A stretch of 15,965 bases of DNA from an uncultured Burkholderiales bacterium (GTDB taxonomy: Bacteria; Pseudomonadota; Gammaproteobacteria; Burkholderiales; Burkholderiaceae). The position numbers and the translations under genes are program-made. The notes under the pieces were generated by a model. The model ran no database searches. It was not told the origin of the DNA and saw nothing but the letters and a program-made list of their open reading frames with translations. The first letter of the stretch is position 1. Each line of letters starts with the position of its first letter. Shown here in pieces: positions 7,049 to 13,933 of the stretch. The stretch spans positions 1 to 15,965 of the forward strand of contig CAMLJY010000108.1 of the NCBI GenBank assembly GCA_946480465.1, read 5' to 3'.

Positions 7049-8503
7049 ATGGGCGCGATGCTCGGGATCCTGGCCACCATGGCCATCGTGACGCAGGACC
7101 AGGCCGCGCTGCGCGCCGGCCCGCGCGACTCGGCGGCGCAGCAGGCGGTGCTGTGGCAGGGCGACGCGCTGGAAGTGCGCGGCCGCAAGATGGACTACCT
7201 GCAGGTGTGGGACCACCGCCGCGAGCGCGCCGGCTTCGTCCGCGCGGCCCAGGTGCGCACCACGGAGCTGCAGCCGGCCGAATCGGACAGCCTGCTCGCC
7301 GTGCTGCGTTTCCTGCGCGAGACGCCGGGCAGCGAAGCACTCGGCATCAGCTACGCCGCGGCCTACCTGCAGGCGGTGCCGGCGGAGAAGCTGGATGACG
7401 AACCGTTCGATGCGATCGGCACGATGGCCGACCGGCTGGCACGGCGCGCGGCGCTGAAACCGGGACAGATCGCATCCACCACGGTGGCCGCGCATCTCGA
7501 GGTCGCCAACCACTACGGCGTGCGCATCGCCGGCGTCGAGCGCGACGGCGCACTGCAGCCCTGCTACGACGGCGAGGCCTTTCGCCGTGTCCTGGCCCTG
7601 CCCTCCCCGCCGGAAGCGCGCGCCCGCGCCGCCCTGGGCCTGACGCGGCACGACTGCGTGGACGGCACGCTATCGCCCGTGCAGCGCCTGCCGCTGGACC
7701 AGTGGCGCGCCCAGGTGCTGGACCAGGTGAGCCAGGCCCAGTTCGCCGAGCTGCCCGAGACGATGAAGAACCGCCTGCGCCTGCGCCGCGCCGGGGTGTG
7801 GGCAAGCCTCGCCTTCCAGCAGGCGCGCCGCAGCGACGCCTCGTCGGTCCCCGCCGCGCAGCGCGCGCTGGCCGAGCTGGCCGCGGTCAACAAGACCGAG
7901 CTGAGCGACGACGACCGGCGCGAGTACACCGAGGCGGCGATCCGCGTCGGCGCGTCGCGCTGGGCGGCGGAGCCGGTGCCGGCCACGGTGGCCAAGCCGG
8001 GCCTGCAGGTGCAGACCGCCGCCGGCACGCAACCCGGCGAGACCTGCGTGACGCTGGTCGACACCCGCGCCCAACAGCCCAAGGCCTTGGCCAGGCGCTG
8101 CACCTTCGGCCTGGTGTGGGCCGCGTCCGCCAAGCCGAATGCGACGAACACCGCGCTGGCCCTGGCCGTGCAGCCGCTGGACACCTGGCGCGAGGCCTGG
8201 GTGTTCCGCCGCCAGGGCGCGGGCCGGAACGCCGAGTGGGTGGTGGACGTGCTGCCGCCGGCCGCGCAGCTGGCGGTCAACGGCAGCGAGCTGGGTTACG
8301 TGGAGTTCGCCGGCTGGGTGCCCGGCCAGGACCGCCTGCTGCTGGCGCGCGAGACCAAGGTGGGCGGCCGCCTGAAGCGCAGCTTCGAGGTCACCAGGCT
8401 CGACACCCTGCTGCCCGAGAGGCAGGCCAGCACGCCGGACCTGCTGGTGGCCTTCCGCTGGCAGGACGCGGGCTGGAAGAGGCAGACGGTGGCGATTAGA
8501 TAA
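7049..8503 (+). CDS. SH3-like domain protein of unknown function, partner of SPFH protein
   Basis: This is a 484-aa protein. Residues ~13-70 (QAALRAGPRD, then WQGDALEVRGRKMDYLQVWD and RAGFVRAAQV) read as a bacterial SH3 (SH3b) domain, which often binds peptidoglycan or mediates protein contacts. The middle (~80-300) is Ala/Leu-rich and probably helical. The C-terminal third is probably beta-rich and has no motif I recognise. Several cysteines (for example LQPCYDG, RHDCVDG, GETCVTL, RRCTFG) would fit an exported protein, but the N-terminus (MGAMLGILATMAIV) is a poor signal peptide because it has no basic residues. The start at 7049 has AAGGAAGG upstream; ATG at 7058 is an alternative. It lies 3 bp behind the SPFH gene and before a terminator, so the two genes form one unit. 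Confidence 0.75.
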   Translation: MGAMLGILATMAIVTQDQAALRAGPRDSAAQQAVLWQGDALEVRGRKMDYLQVWDHRRERAGFVRAAQVRTTELQPAESDSLLAVLRFLRETPGSEALGISYAAAYLQAVPAEKLDDEPFDAIGTMADRLARRAALKPGQIASTTVAAHLEVANHYGVRIAGVERDGALQPCYDGEAFRRVLALPSPPEARARAALGLTRHDCVDGTLSPVQRLPLDQWRAQVLDQVSQAQFAELPETMKNRLRLRRAGVWASLAFQQARRSDASSVPAAQRALAELAAVNKTELSDDDRREYTEAAIRVGASRWAAEPVPATVAKPGLQVQTAAGTQPGETCVTLVDTRAQQPKALARRCTFGLVWAASAKPNATNTALALAVQPLDTWREAWVFRRQGAGRNAEWVVDVLPPAAQLAVNGSELGYVEFAGWVPGQDRLLLARETKVGGRLKRSFEVTRLDTLLPERQASTPDLLVAFRWQDAGWKRQTVAIR

Positions 8504-8508
8504 TTCGC

Positions 8509-8540
8509 GAAAGGCGCGTCTTCCGAAAGCGCGCCTTTCT
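8509..8540 (+). terminator. Intrinsic terminator of the SPFH-SH3 operon
   Basis: GAAAGGCGCG (8509-8518) pairs perfectly with CGCGCCTTTC (8530-8539), a 10-bp stem with an 11-base loop, 5 bp after the stop codon. The 3' arm ends in TTTCT. A-rich bases on the 5' side mean it could also serve the convergent minus-strand gene, making it bidirectional. Confidence 0.75.
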
Positions 8541-8621
8541 GGTCCATCCACTCCCGCGCGGCAGGCAGCCGCGCCTCATCACCCCAAGGCCGCCGGCACG
8601 GCCGCGCGGCCTGTCGCGCGC

Positions 8622-9413
8622 TCAGATCTGGTTCAGGTAGCCGAACGTGCCCTGCTCGCGGATCTCGGTGGCGGCGCGGCGCATCGCGCTCATCGCCGCG
8701 CGGTAGAGCGACGTGGCGAGGCTGATGCGCTTGACACCTGCGGCTTCCAGCTCCGCGACGCTGAAGGACTTGCCCTTGATGCCGGCCATGAAGTTCACCG
8801 GCTTGCCCACCGCGGCGCACACCGCGCGCACCGCGTCCAGGTCGGGCAGGCCGGGGGCGAACAGCACGTCGGCGCCGGCGGCGGCATAGGCCTGCAGGCG
8901 GCGGATGGTGTCGTCCAGGTCCGCCCGGCCGTTGACGAAGTTCTCGCAGCGCGCGGTCAGCATGAAGGGGCGCGGGCCGGCGTGGGCCACCTCGGCCGCG
9001 GCCGCGATGCGTTCGACCGCGTGGTTGAAGTCGTAGATCGGGTGCGCGGCATCGCCGCTGGCGTCTTCGATCGAGCCGCCGGCCAGGTTGATGGCGATGG
9101 CACGGCGGATGGTCTCGGCGCAATCGGCCGGCGCCGCGCCGAAGCCGTTTTCCAGGTCGGCCGCGACCGGGATGTCCACTGCCTCGACCAGCGCGCGCGC
9201 ATGGGCGATCGATTCCTCGCGCGTGATCTGGCCGTCCTTGCGGCCCAGCACCATCGCCGCGTTGGCACTGGACGTGGCCAATGCGGGGTAGCCCAGCTGC
9301 GCCAGCGCCAGCGCCGAGCCGGCGTCCCAGGGGTTGGGGGTGACGAAGACGCCGGGGGCGGCGTGCAGGTCCTTGAAGCGCCGGGCCTTGTCGTCGGCGG
9401 TGTTGAAGTCCAT
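8622..9413 (-). CDS. Isocitrate lyase/phosphoenolpyruvate mutase family protein
   Basis: This 263-aa enzyme belongs to the PEP mutase/isocitrate lyase superfamily (PrpB-like, TIM barrel), whose members make or break C-C or P-C bonds on oxaloacetate-like substrates using Mg2+. Visible family features are NPWDAGSA (27-34), SSANAAMVLGRKDG (~48-61), the metal-binding DLENG (86-90), IEDASG (115-120) and the RCENF segment (155-159). The isocitrate lyase KKCGH motif is absent, so it is neither isocitrate lyase nor, probably, 2-methylisocitrate lyase. The substrate cannot be assigned. ATG at 9413 is backed by a strong GGAGGA site (9424-9419) five bases upstream. It follows the small RHH gene after 48 bp on the same strand and has its own good ribosome-binding site; whether it has its own promoter is not clear. 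Confidence 0.88.
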   Translation of the reverse strand: MDFNTADDKARRFKDLHAAPGVFVTPNPWDAGSALALAQLGYPALATSSANAAMVLGRKDGQITREESIAHARALVEAVDIPVAADLENGFGAAPADCAETIRRAIAINLAGGSIEDASGDAAHPIYDFNHAVERIAAAAEVAHAGPRPFMLTARCENFVNGRADLDDTIRRLQAYAAAGADVLFAPGLPDLDAVRAVCAAVGKPVNFMAGIKGKSFSVAELEAAGVKRISLATSLYRAAMSAMRRAATEIREQGTFGYLNQI

Positions 9414-9461
9414 CGTGGTCCTCCGGGTGGGGGACGGCGAGTATCGGTCGGCGCGGCAAAC

Positions 9462-9668
9462 TCAGGTGGGCTTGCGGGCTGCCTTGCGCGCTGCATCGCT
9501 GCTGCTGCCGCCGGCGCGCTCGCCCAGCCGCGCCTTCAGCGCCTCGCGCAGCAGGTATTCGACCTGCGCGTTGGCGCTGCGCAGCTCGGCGGCGGCGAGC
9601 CGCTCGATCTCGGCCCACAGCTCGGGGTCGATGCGCAGCAGGAAGGATTTCTTGCCGGGGCTGGCCAT
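9462..9668 (-). CDS. Arc-like ribbon-helix-helix DNA-binding protein
   Basis: This 68-aa protein has the ribbon-helix-helix pattern: a basic beta strand KKSFLLRID (6-14), helix A (PELWAEIERLAAAEL), the turn RSANAQ and helix B (VEYLLREALKARL), then a basic Ser/Ala tail. RSANAQVEYLL closely parallels RSVNSEI in phage Arc repressor, and such proteins bind operator DNA as dimers or tetramers. It is the third gene of the SPFH-membrane protein-RHH run and starts 22 bp after the previous stop. No ribosome-binding site is obvious. No toxin gene accompanies it, so an antitoxin label would not be justified. It may repress its own operon through the palindrome at 10836-10851; this is inferred. Confidence 0.85.
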   Translation of the reverse strand: MASPGKKSFLLRIDPELWAEIERLAAAELRSANAQVEYLLREALKARLGERAGGSSSDAARKAARKPT

Positions 9669-9690
9669 TGAGCGTCGTCGATCGGGGTCG

Positions 9691-9900
9691 TCAGTCGCCG
9701 TGGAAGTTCATCGGCCGACGCTCCCACTTCGGCAGCTTGGCCTCGGCCACGTTGAAGCGGTGCAGGCCGATCAGCAGCAGCACCAGCGCGCCGCCGCCGC
9801 CGATCCACAGCGCCCACAGCGGCTGCTTCGCGTGCATCAGCAGCACCAGGCCGGCCGGCACGCACAAGGCGGCAAGGATGGCGACGAAGCGAACCACCAT
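9691..9900 (-). CDS. Small two-helix membrane protein
   Basis: This 69-aa hypothetical protein has two hydrophobic segments (~3-22, [20 protein letters not shown], and ~28-46, [20 protein letters not shown]). A short cytosolic-looking tail ([15 protein letters not shown]) follows. It lies 16 bp after the SPFH stop and 22 bp before the RHH gene, so it belongs to the same transcript. No catalytic motif is visible. It may be a membrane partner of the SPFH protein, by position only. The ribosome-binding site is weak. Composition matches the neighbours, so it is a normal resident gene. Confidence 0.8.
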   Translation of the reverse strand: MVVRFVAILAALCVPAGLVLLMHAKQPLWALWIGGGGALVLLLIGLHRFNVAEAKLPKWERRPMNFHGD

Positions 9901-9916
9901 GGCGGCACCCGCTGGT

Positions 9917-10813
9917 TCAGTTGTACAGCGTGCCGGTGTTCACAACCGGCGTGGCCTCGCGGTCCGAGCACAGCACCACGAGCAGGTTGCTCACCATCGC
10001 CGCCTTGCGTTCGTCGTCCAGCTCGACCAGGCCGCGCGCCTCCAGCCCCTTCAGCGCGTGCTCGACCATCTCGACCGCGCCCTGCACGATCTTCGATCGG
10101 GCGGCCACCACCGCTTCGGCCTGCTGCCGGCGCAGCATGGTGCCGGCGATCTCCGGCGCGTAGGCCAGGTGGGTCAGCTTGGCGTCGACGACGACGATGC
10201 CGGCCTGCGCGAAGCGGTCCGTCAGCTCGGCGCGCAGCGCGGCCGACACCTCCTCGGTCGCCGAGCGCAGCGTGATCTCGGGCACCGCATGGCCATCGGT
10301 GTCCGATACGCCCAGGTTGTCGTAGGCATAACGCGACGCCAGGTGCCGCACCGCGGCCTCGGCCTGCGTCAGCACGTAGGCCTCGTAGTTCTCGACGTCG
10401 AACACCGCGCGTGCCGTGTCGTCCACCCGCCAGACGATGGCCGCGGCGATCTCGATCGGATTGCCGCGCAGGTCATTGACCTTCAGCTTCTCGCTGTTGA
10501 AGTTGCGCGCCCGCACGCTGACCTTGTTCTTCGTGAAGAACGGGTTGGCCCAGCGCAGGCCCTCGCCGCGGTCGGTGCCCTGATAACGCCCGAAGAACAT
10601 GAGCAGCGCGGCCTGGTTCGGCTGCAGCATGTACAGCCCGCCCCAGCAGGCCGCCGCCAGCACGAACAGCAGCAAGCCCAGCGCGATGGTGCTCGGCATC
10701 GGCCGCGTGGCGATCAACCACAGCCCGCCGGCCGCGGCCAGCAGGCCGGTGGCCACGCTCAAGAACCCGTTGTGCGAACGCGCGAGGGTTTCCTGCGCCG
10801 CTGGCTTGCCCAT
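9917..10813 (-). CDS. SPFH domain membrane protein, first gene of an SPFH-TM-RHH operon
   Basis: This 298-aa SPFH/band 7 protein has two membrane helices near its N-terminus (~17-36 and ~43-62). The SPFH domain (~64-232) contains [23 protein letters not shown] and [22 protein letters not shown], a pattern seen in stomatin/flotillin-like proteins. A shorter helical region reaches ~265 and a tail with [20 protein letters not shown] ends it. ATG at 10813 is chosen because GGGAG (10824-10820) lies 6 bases upstream. An upstream TTG at 10837 in the same frame would lie inside the palindromic operator and is unlikely. It leads two small genes (membrane protein and RHH). It is distinct from the SPFH protein at 5822: two N-terminal helices and no long coiled coil. 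Confidence 0.9.
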   Translation of the reverse strand: MGKPAAQETLARSHNGFLSVATGLLAAAGGLWLIATRPMPSTIALGLLLFVLAAACWGGLYMLQPNQAALLMFFGRYQGTDRGEGLRWANPFFTKNKVSVRARNFNSEKLKVNDLRGNPIEIAAAIVWRVDDTARAVFDVENYEAYVLTQAEAAVRHLASRYAYDNLGVSDTDGHAVPEITLRSATEEVSAALRAELTDRFAQAGIVVVDAKLTHLAYAPEIAGTMLRRQQAEAVVAARSKIVQGAVEMVEHALKGLEARGLVELDDERKAAMVSNLLVVLCSDREATPVVNTGTLYN

Positions 10814-10835
10814 GCTGGTCTCCCGGTGTGCTTCC

Positions 10836-10851
10836 AAAGTGATATCACTTT
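10836..10851. promoter_or_regulatory. Perfect 16-bp palindrome, probable operator
   Basis: AAAGTGATATCACTTT is a perfect dyad 22 bp upstream of the SPFH ATG and touches the candidate -10 element. The AT-rich palindrome stands out strongly from the GC-rich background. Its position suits a repressor site for the SPFH-TM-RHH operon. The RHH protein encoded in that operon is one candidate ligand, but a regulator encoded elsewhere is equally possible. Confidence 0.6.
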
Positions 10852-10876
10852 AATAGCCTCCGGAAGGCACCGTCAA
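10850..10876 (-). promoter_or_regulatory. Candidate sigma70-type promoter of the SPFH-TM-RHH operon
   Basis: On the minus strand TTGACG (10876-10871, 5 of 6 to the -35 consensus) is followed after a short 15-bp spacer by TATTAA (10855-10850, 4 of 6 to the -10). The palindrome begins within the -10, so a bound repressor would block RNA polymerase. The short spacer and weak -10 keep confidence low. Confidence 0.35.
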
Positions 10877-10904
10877 GCGGGTTCACGAAATCGCAGCACG
10901 GCGG

Positions 10905-11396
10905 CTACGTGCTGCCGCCGGCATCCAGCGGGCCGCCATGCCCCCGCTCCGCCGCAAACCAGCGCAGCACCGGGTACGTGCCCGGCAGCACCGGCTGAAC
11001 CTGCACCGGCAGGGTCTGCCAGGCCATCTGCTGCTGCTCGCGCATCTCGAACTCGCCGGTCCAGTCGTACACCTTGCAGAAGTGCAGCCGCACCAGGGCA
11101 TGGGGGTAGTCCATGATCTCCTGCTGCCAGGGATGCACGGCGCCGATGGATATGCCCAACTCCTCGTGCAGCTCGCGGCGCAGCGCCTGTTCCACGTTCT
11201 CGCCGGGCTCGAACTTGCCGCCGGGGAATTCCCAGTAGCCGGCGTAGACCTTGCCCTCCGGGCGCGAGGTCAGCAGGAAGCGGCCTTCGCGGCCTTGCGC
11301 GTCGCGTTCGACCAGCACGCCCACCGCCACGTCCACCGGCGTGCGCGGTTCGCGCTCCACATCCACGCCGTTGAGCTTGCCGTTGTGCTCAGACAC
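10905..11396 (-). CDS. NUDIX hydrolase, MutT-like (8-oxo-dGTPase-type)
   Basis: This protein probably hydrolyses nucleoside diphosphate derivatives, perhaps oxidised dGTP as MutT does. The full Nudix box is present at 60-82 (GKFEPGE, seven residues, then REL-x-EELGI), preceded by GYWEFPGG as in MutT. GTG at 11396 (163 aa) is chosen: GGAGGG (11410-11405) lies 8 bases upstream, and the start overlaps the stop of the ATPase gene by 8 bp, which indicates coupling. The frame is open further upstream to 11465, but only inside the ATPase gene. The protein is longer than E. coli MutT because of extra residues at both ends. Substrate specificity cannot be read from the sequence. Confidence 0.9.
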   Translation of the reverse strand: MSEHNGKLNGVDVEREPRTPVDVAVGVLVERDAQGREGRFLLTSRPEGKVYAGYWEFPGGKFEPGENVEQALRRELHEELGISIGAVHPWQQEIMDYPHALVRLHFCKVYDWTGEFEMREQQQMAWQTLPVQVQPVLPGTYPVLRWFAAERGHGGPLDAGGST

Positions 11397-12333
11397 GGTC
11401 CAGGCCCTCCGGCGGCAACGTGCCTTCATCGGCATCGGCCACGGGTTTCGACGCCTCGTCCGCACTGTGGTCCCGCCCCGCCCAGTCGCGCGCGAACTGG
11501 TAGGCCACGCGGCCCGATCGCGAGCCGCGCTCCAGCGCCCACACCAGGGAAGGCTGCTTCGCCGCCTCGATCGCCGGTTCGCTGACGCCGAAATGACGCA
11601 GCCATTGCGCCACGATCACCAGGTACTCCTGCTGCGAGAACGGGTAGAAGCTGATCCACAGCCCGAAGCGCTCGGACAGCGAGATCTTCTCCTCCACCAC
11701 CTCGCCAGGGTGCACCTCGCCGTCGTCGGTGTGGGTGTAGCTGAGGTTCTCCTTCATGTACTCGGGCAGCAGGTGGCGGCGGTTGCTGGTGGCGTAGATC
11801 AGCACGTTCTCGCCCGCGGCCGAGACCGAGCCGTCGAGGATGGACTTCAGCGCCTTGTAGCCGGGCTCGCCCTCGTCGAAGCTCAAGTCGTCGCAGAAGA
11901 TGATGAAGCGCTCGGGCCGCGCGGCCACCAGGTCCACCAGGTCCGGCAGGTCGACGAGGTCGGCCTTGTCGACCTCGATCAGCCGCAGGCCCTGCTCGTG
12001 GAATTCATTGAGGCAGGCCTTGATCAGCGAACTCTTGCCGGTGCCGCGCGCGCCCGTCAGCAGCACGTTGTTGGCCGGCGCGCCTTCGACGAACTGCCGC
12101 GTGTTGCGCACCAGACGCTCCTTCTGGCCGTCGACCTCCTGCAAATCGCTGAGCGCGATTCGGGCGACGTGGGCCACCGGCTGCAGGAACCCCGACCCGC
12201 CGCGCTTGCGGTAACGGAAGGCGATGGAGGCCGACCAGTCCGGCGGCGTCAGCGGGTGCGGCAGGATGGCTTCGAGGCGGGTCAGCAGCGATTCGGCGCG
12301 CTGCAGCAGGGCGTTCAGGGCGGGCGAGCTCAC
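11389..12333 (-). CDS. DUF815-type AAA+ ATP-binding protein
   Basis: This 314-aa protein looks like the DUF815 family of P-loop ATPases of unknown function. Walker A is GARGTGKSS (94-102), Walker B is FIIFCDDLSF (143-152), sensor 1 is ATSNRRH (181-187) and a likely arginine finger is R222 in SLSERFGLWISF. The KENLSYTHTDDGEVHPGE insert between sensor 1 and the finger is typical of the family. The last ~25 residues are acidic and probably disordered. The start is GTG at 12333 with a GGAAG stretch about 9 bases upstream. The neighbouring overlap with a MutT-like gene is a common betaproteobacterial arrangement, often near argJ and secA, which are not in this window. No transmembrane segment is seen, so it is cytosolic. 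Confidence 0.9.
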   Translation of the reverse strand: MSSPALNALLQRAESLLTRLEAILPHPLTPPDWSASIAFRYRKRGGSGFLQPVAHVARIALSDLQEVDGQKERLVRNTRQFVEGAPANNVLLTGARGTGKSSLIKACLNEFHEQGLRLIEVDKADLVDLPDLVDLVAARPERFIIFCDDLSFDEGEPGYKALKSILDGSVSAAGENVLIYATSNRRHLLPEYMKENLSYTHTDDGEVHPGEVVEEKISLSERFGLWISFYPFSQQEYLVIVAQWLRHFGVSEPAIEAAKQPSLVWALERGSRSGRVAYQFARDWAGRDHSADEASKPVADADEGTLPPEGLDRV

Positions 12334-12482
12334 GTGGAATAGCTTCCGGCTGCGCCCTCCGGCATCCGCCCTGGAGGGGCGGCCCGGCGGGCAGATGGGC
12401 GGGGGACGTTCAGGCGGGCGACGGCCGGACCCAGCGGCCCGGCAGGCAGCCGGCCAGTGTATCGGGCGGGTATTCAGGGGTC

Positions 12483-12506
12483 GTTAACCCACCGTCAAGG
12501 CGTTAA
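12483..12506 (+). promoter_or_regulatory. Direct-repeat box upstream of the response regulator gene
   Basis: The 211-bp region between the divergent ATPase and response-regulator genes holds GTTAA (12483-12487), GTCAA (12494-12498) and GTTAA (12502-12506). The first two are spaced 11 bp (5-N6-5), the layout of PmrA/QseB-class OmpR-family sites. The end is 38 bp before the regulator ATG, which suits autoregulation. I see nothing else convincing in the rest of this gap (12334-12482). Confidence 0.45.
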
Positions 12507-12544
12507 GCTGCCGGCCATTTGCCGTTCACTGCGCGACGCCCCCG

Positions 12545-13255
12545 ATGAATCTCTTGCTGGCCGAAGACGATGCCATCCTGGCCGATGCGCTGACCGCGCA
12601 ACTGCAGCAGGCCGGCTTCGCGGTGGAGCACGCGCCCAACGGCGCGGTGGCCGAGTACCTGATGTTGAAGCGCGAATTCGACGCCGCCGTGCTCGACATC
12701 GGCCTGCCGATGATCGACGGCCTGACGGTGCTGAAGCACGTGCGGCAGAGCAAGCCGGCGCTGCCGGTGCTGGTGCTGACCGCGCTGGACGGCCTGGACG
12801 ACCGCGTGGCCGGCCTGAACGCCGGCGCCGACGACTACCTGACCAAGCCCTTCGACTTCCCCGAACTGGAAGCCCGCCTGCGCGCGCTGCTGCGCCGCAC
12901 CCGGCCGATGCCGGCACCGACGCCGCCGGCCGACATGGGCCGCCTGGCCTTCGACCGGGATGCACGGCGGGCCAGCATCGACGGCGCGCCGATCGACCTG
13001 TCGCCGCGAGAGTGGGACCTGCTGGACCTGCTGCTGAGCCAGCGCAACAAGGTGGTGCAGAAGGAACAGATCACCGCGGCCTGGGCGGCGGACCGCAGCG
13101 GCAGCAGCGGCGAATCACCGGCCGCGCCGGGGATGATCGAGGTCTACATCCACCGGCTGCGAAGAAAGCTGGAGGGGTCGGGGTTGGTGATACGGACGGT
13201 GCGGGGGTTGGGGTATTTGCTGGAGCCCGAGGTGGCCGCCCCTATTGTTCGCTAG
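12545..13255 (+). CDS. OmpR-family response regulator (TctD/QseB-like)
   Basis: This 236-aa regulator has a receiver domain (1-~115) with E7/D8/D9, phospho-acceptor D51 in AVLDIGLPMIDG, T79 and K101 in DYLTKPFD. The winged-helix output domain (~130-232) contains LSPREWDLLDLLLSQRNKVVQKEQI and EVYIHRLRRKLEG, with RTVRGLGYLL at the wing, as in QseB/TctD. Between W180 and E199 is a Ser/Gly/Pro-rich stretch (RSGSSGESPAAPG) about nine residues longer than in QseB, in the loop before the recognition helix. ATG at 12545 gives a complete receiver; no strong ribosome-binding site is seen. Its kinase would normally follow directly but is separated by two small low-GC genes. Confidence 0.93.
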   Translation: MNLLLAEDDAILADALTAQLQQAGFAVEHAPNGAVAEYLMLKREFDAAVLDIGLPMIDGLTVLKHVRQSKPALPVLVLTALDGLDDRVAGLNAGADDYLTKPFDFPELEARLRALLRRTRPMPAPTPPADMGRLAFDRDARRASIDGAPIDLSPREWDLLDLLLSQRNKVVQKEQITAAWAADRSGSSGESPAAPGMIEVYIHRLRRKLEGSGLVIRTVRGLGYLLEPEVAAPIVR

Positions 13256-13287
13256 GTCTCTTTATATCTACTCCCGCTAACACCATC

Positions 13288-13602
13288 ATGGCGAATCCGA
13301 CAACACCTTCGCCTGCAGGTCAGCAGCAGTTGTCCAAGAGCGTCTACTTCGTTGACGAAGTGGGTCGCGAAATTCGTCCCATCTATCAAAGAAACAACGA
13401 TACAGGTGAAAGTAGCTATCGCCTGTACCCGGACGGAGGCAATACGAAGTTGGACGACCTCGACGTTCAGGACTACCGAGATCTCGCAAAGCATTTACTT
13501 GAAGGATGCTCCGTAAGATGTCGCGTGCCGACCGGCGAATCAAGCAATCGATCAATCAATTCAAGAGACATCAAGAAGCTCGTCATTGAGATCGAAAAGT
13601 GA
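13288..13602 (+). CDS. Hypothetical small protein in low-GC cassette (gene 1)
   Basis: This is a 104-aa protein of no family I recognise. The N-terminal ~15 residues are Pro/Gln/Ser-rich. A strand-like segment KSVYFVDEVGREIRPIYQR and SSYRLYPDGG follow, then an acidic helix DDLDVQDYRDLAKHLLEG, two cysteines (CSVRC) and a charged end DIKKLVIEIEK. No signal peptide or membrane helix is seen, so it is probably cytosolic. GC over 13261-13620 is about 49% by hand count, against 73-80% in single lines counted within the flanking genes, and its codons often end in A or T; both point to horizontal transfer. It starts 32 bp after the regulator stop without a clear ribosome-binding site, and no terminator intervenes. 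Expression from the two-component promoter is likely. Confidence 0.7.
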   Translation: MANPTTPSPAGQQQLSKSVYFVDEVGREIRPIYQRNNDTGESSYRLYPDGGNTKLDDLDVQDYRDLAKHLLEGCSVRCRVPTGESSNRSINSRDIKKLVIEIEK

Positions 13603-13639
13603 CCGCAATCGGACAGTTACCTCTCCAACATTTGCACCG

Positions 13640-13924
13640 ATGCAGCCGTCCGACTATCTCGTCGTAGGCCAGTTCCGAAACGACACGCCCGGAGAAATCC
13701 GGCTCCTCCTGGAGATGACCTGCGAAGAAGTCATCCTTTCGCCTGGTCACACGGTAGAACTTCTTGCGCGCCCCCATCCCGACCTCCTGCCGCTGACGAT
13801 CGACGTCATCGCAGATGGGCTGCAAGTCTTCCCTTACCGCGTTGCCGATCCCGATTGGCACATCCGCTTCAAAGCCAAGCTGATCAAGCCGGCCTACCCC
13901 ACTCGTCTTTCCGAGCACGAGTAA
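13640..13924 (+). CDS. Hypothetical small protein in low-GC cassette (gene 2)
   Basis: This 94-aa protein (from ATG at 13640) is of unknown function. It starts MQPSDYLVVGQFRNDT and continues with alternating hydrophobic strands (IRLLLEMTCEEVILSPGHTVELL, shown here only in part: LLLEMTCEEVILSPG). DGLQVFP, DPDWHIRFKAKLI and a polar end PTRLSEHE follow. It looks like a compact, mostly beta domain. An alternative TTG at 13586 would add 18 residues and overlap gene 1 by 17 bp; neither start has a clear ribosome-binding site. GC is about 59% by hand count, below the flanks. The stop lies 9 bp before the kinase start and its surroundings supply the kinase ribosome-binding site (AAGGG, 13923-13927). 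Confidence 0.7.
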   Translation: MQPSDYLVVGQFRNDTPGEIRLLLEMTCEEVILSPGHTVELLARPHPDLLPLTIDVIADGLQVFPYRVADPDWHIRFKAKLIKPAYPTRLSEHE

Positions 13925-13933
13925 GGGCCAGGC

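Noticed and set aside
6152..7651. Open frame of 499 codons on the minus strand opposite the SPFH and SH3-like genes
   Set aside because: It spans the junction of two well-supported plus-strand genes and its product is low-complexity His/Gly/Leu/Arg, a composition artefact.
9462..9900. Toxin-antitoxin pair formed by the RHH protein and the 69-aa membrane protein
   Set aside because: The small membrane protein has a cytosolic tail and no toxin-like motif. It sits between an SPFH gene and the RHH gene in one transcript, which fits a scaffold operon better.
10899..10920. CGGCGGC/GCCGCCG hairpin at the stop codon of the NUDIX gene as a terminator
   Set aside because: There is no T-run after the stem on the minus strand, and the stem lies largely within the coding end. 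Similar GC-only pairings occur by chance here.
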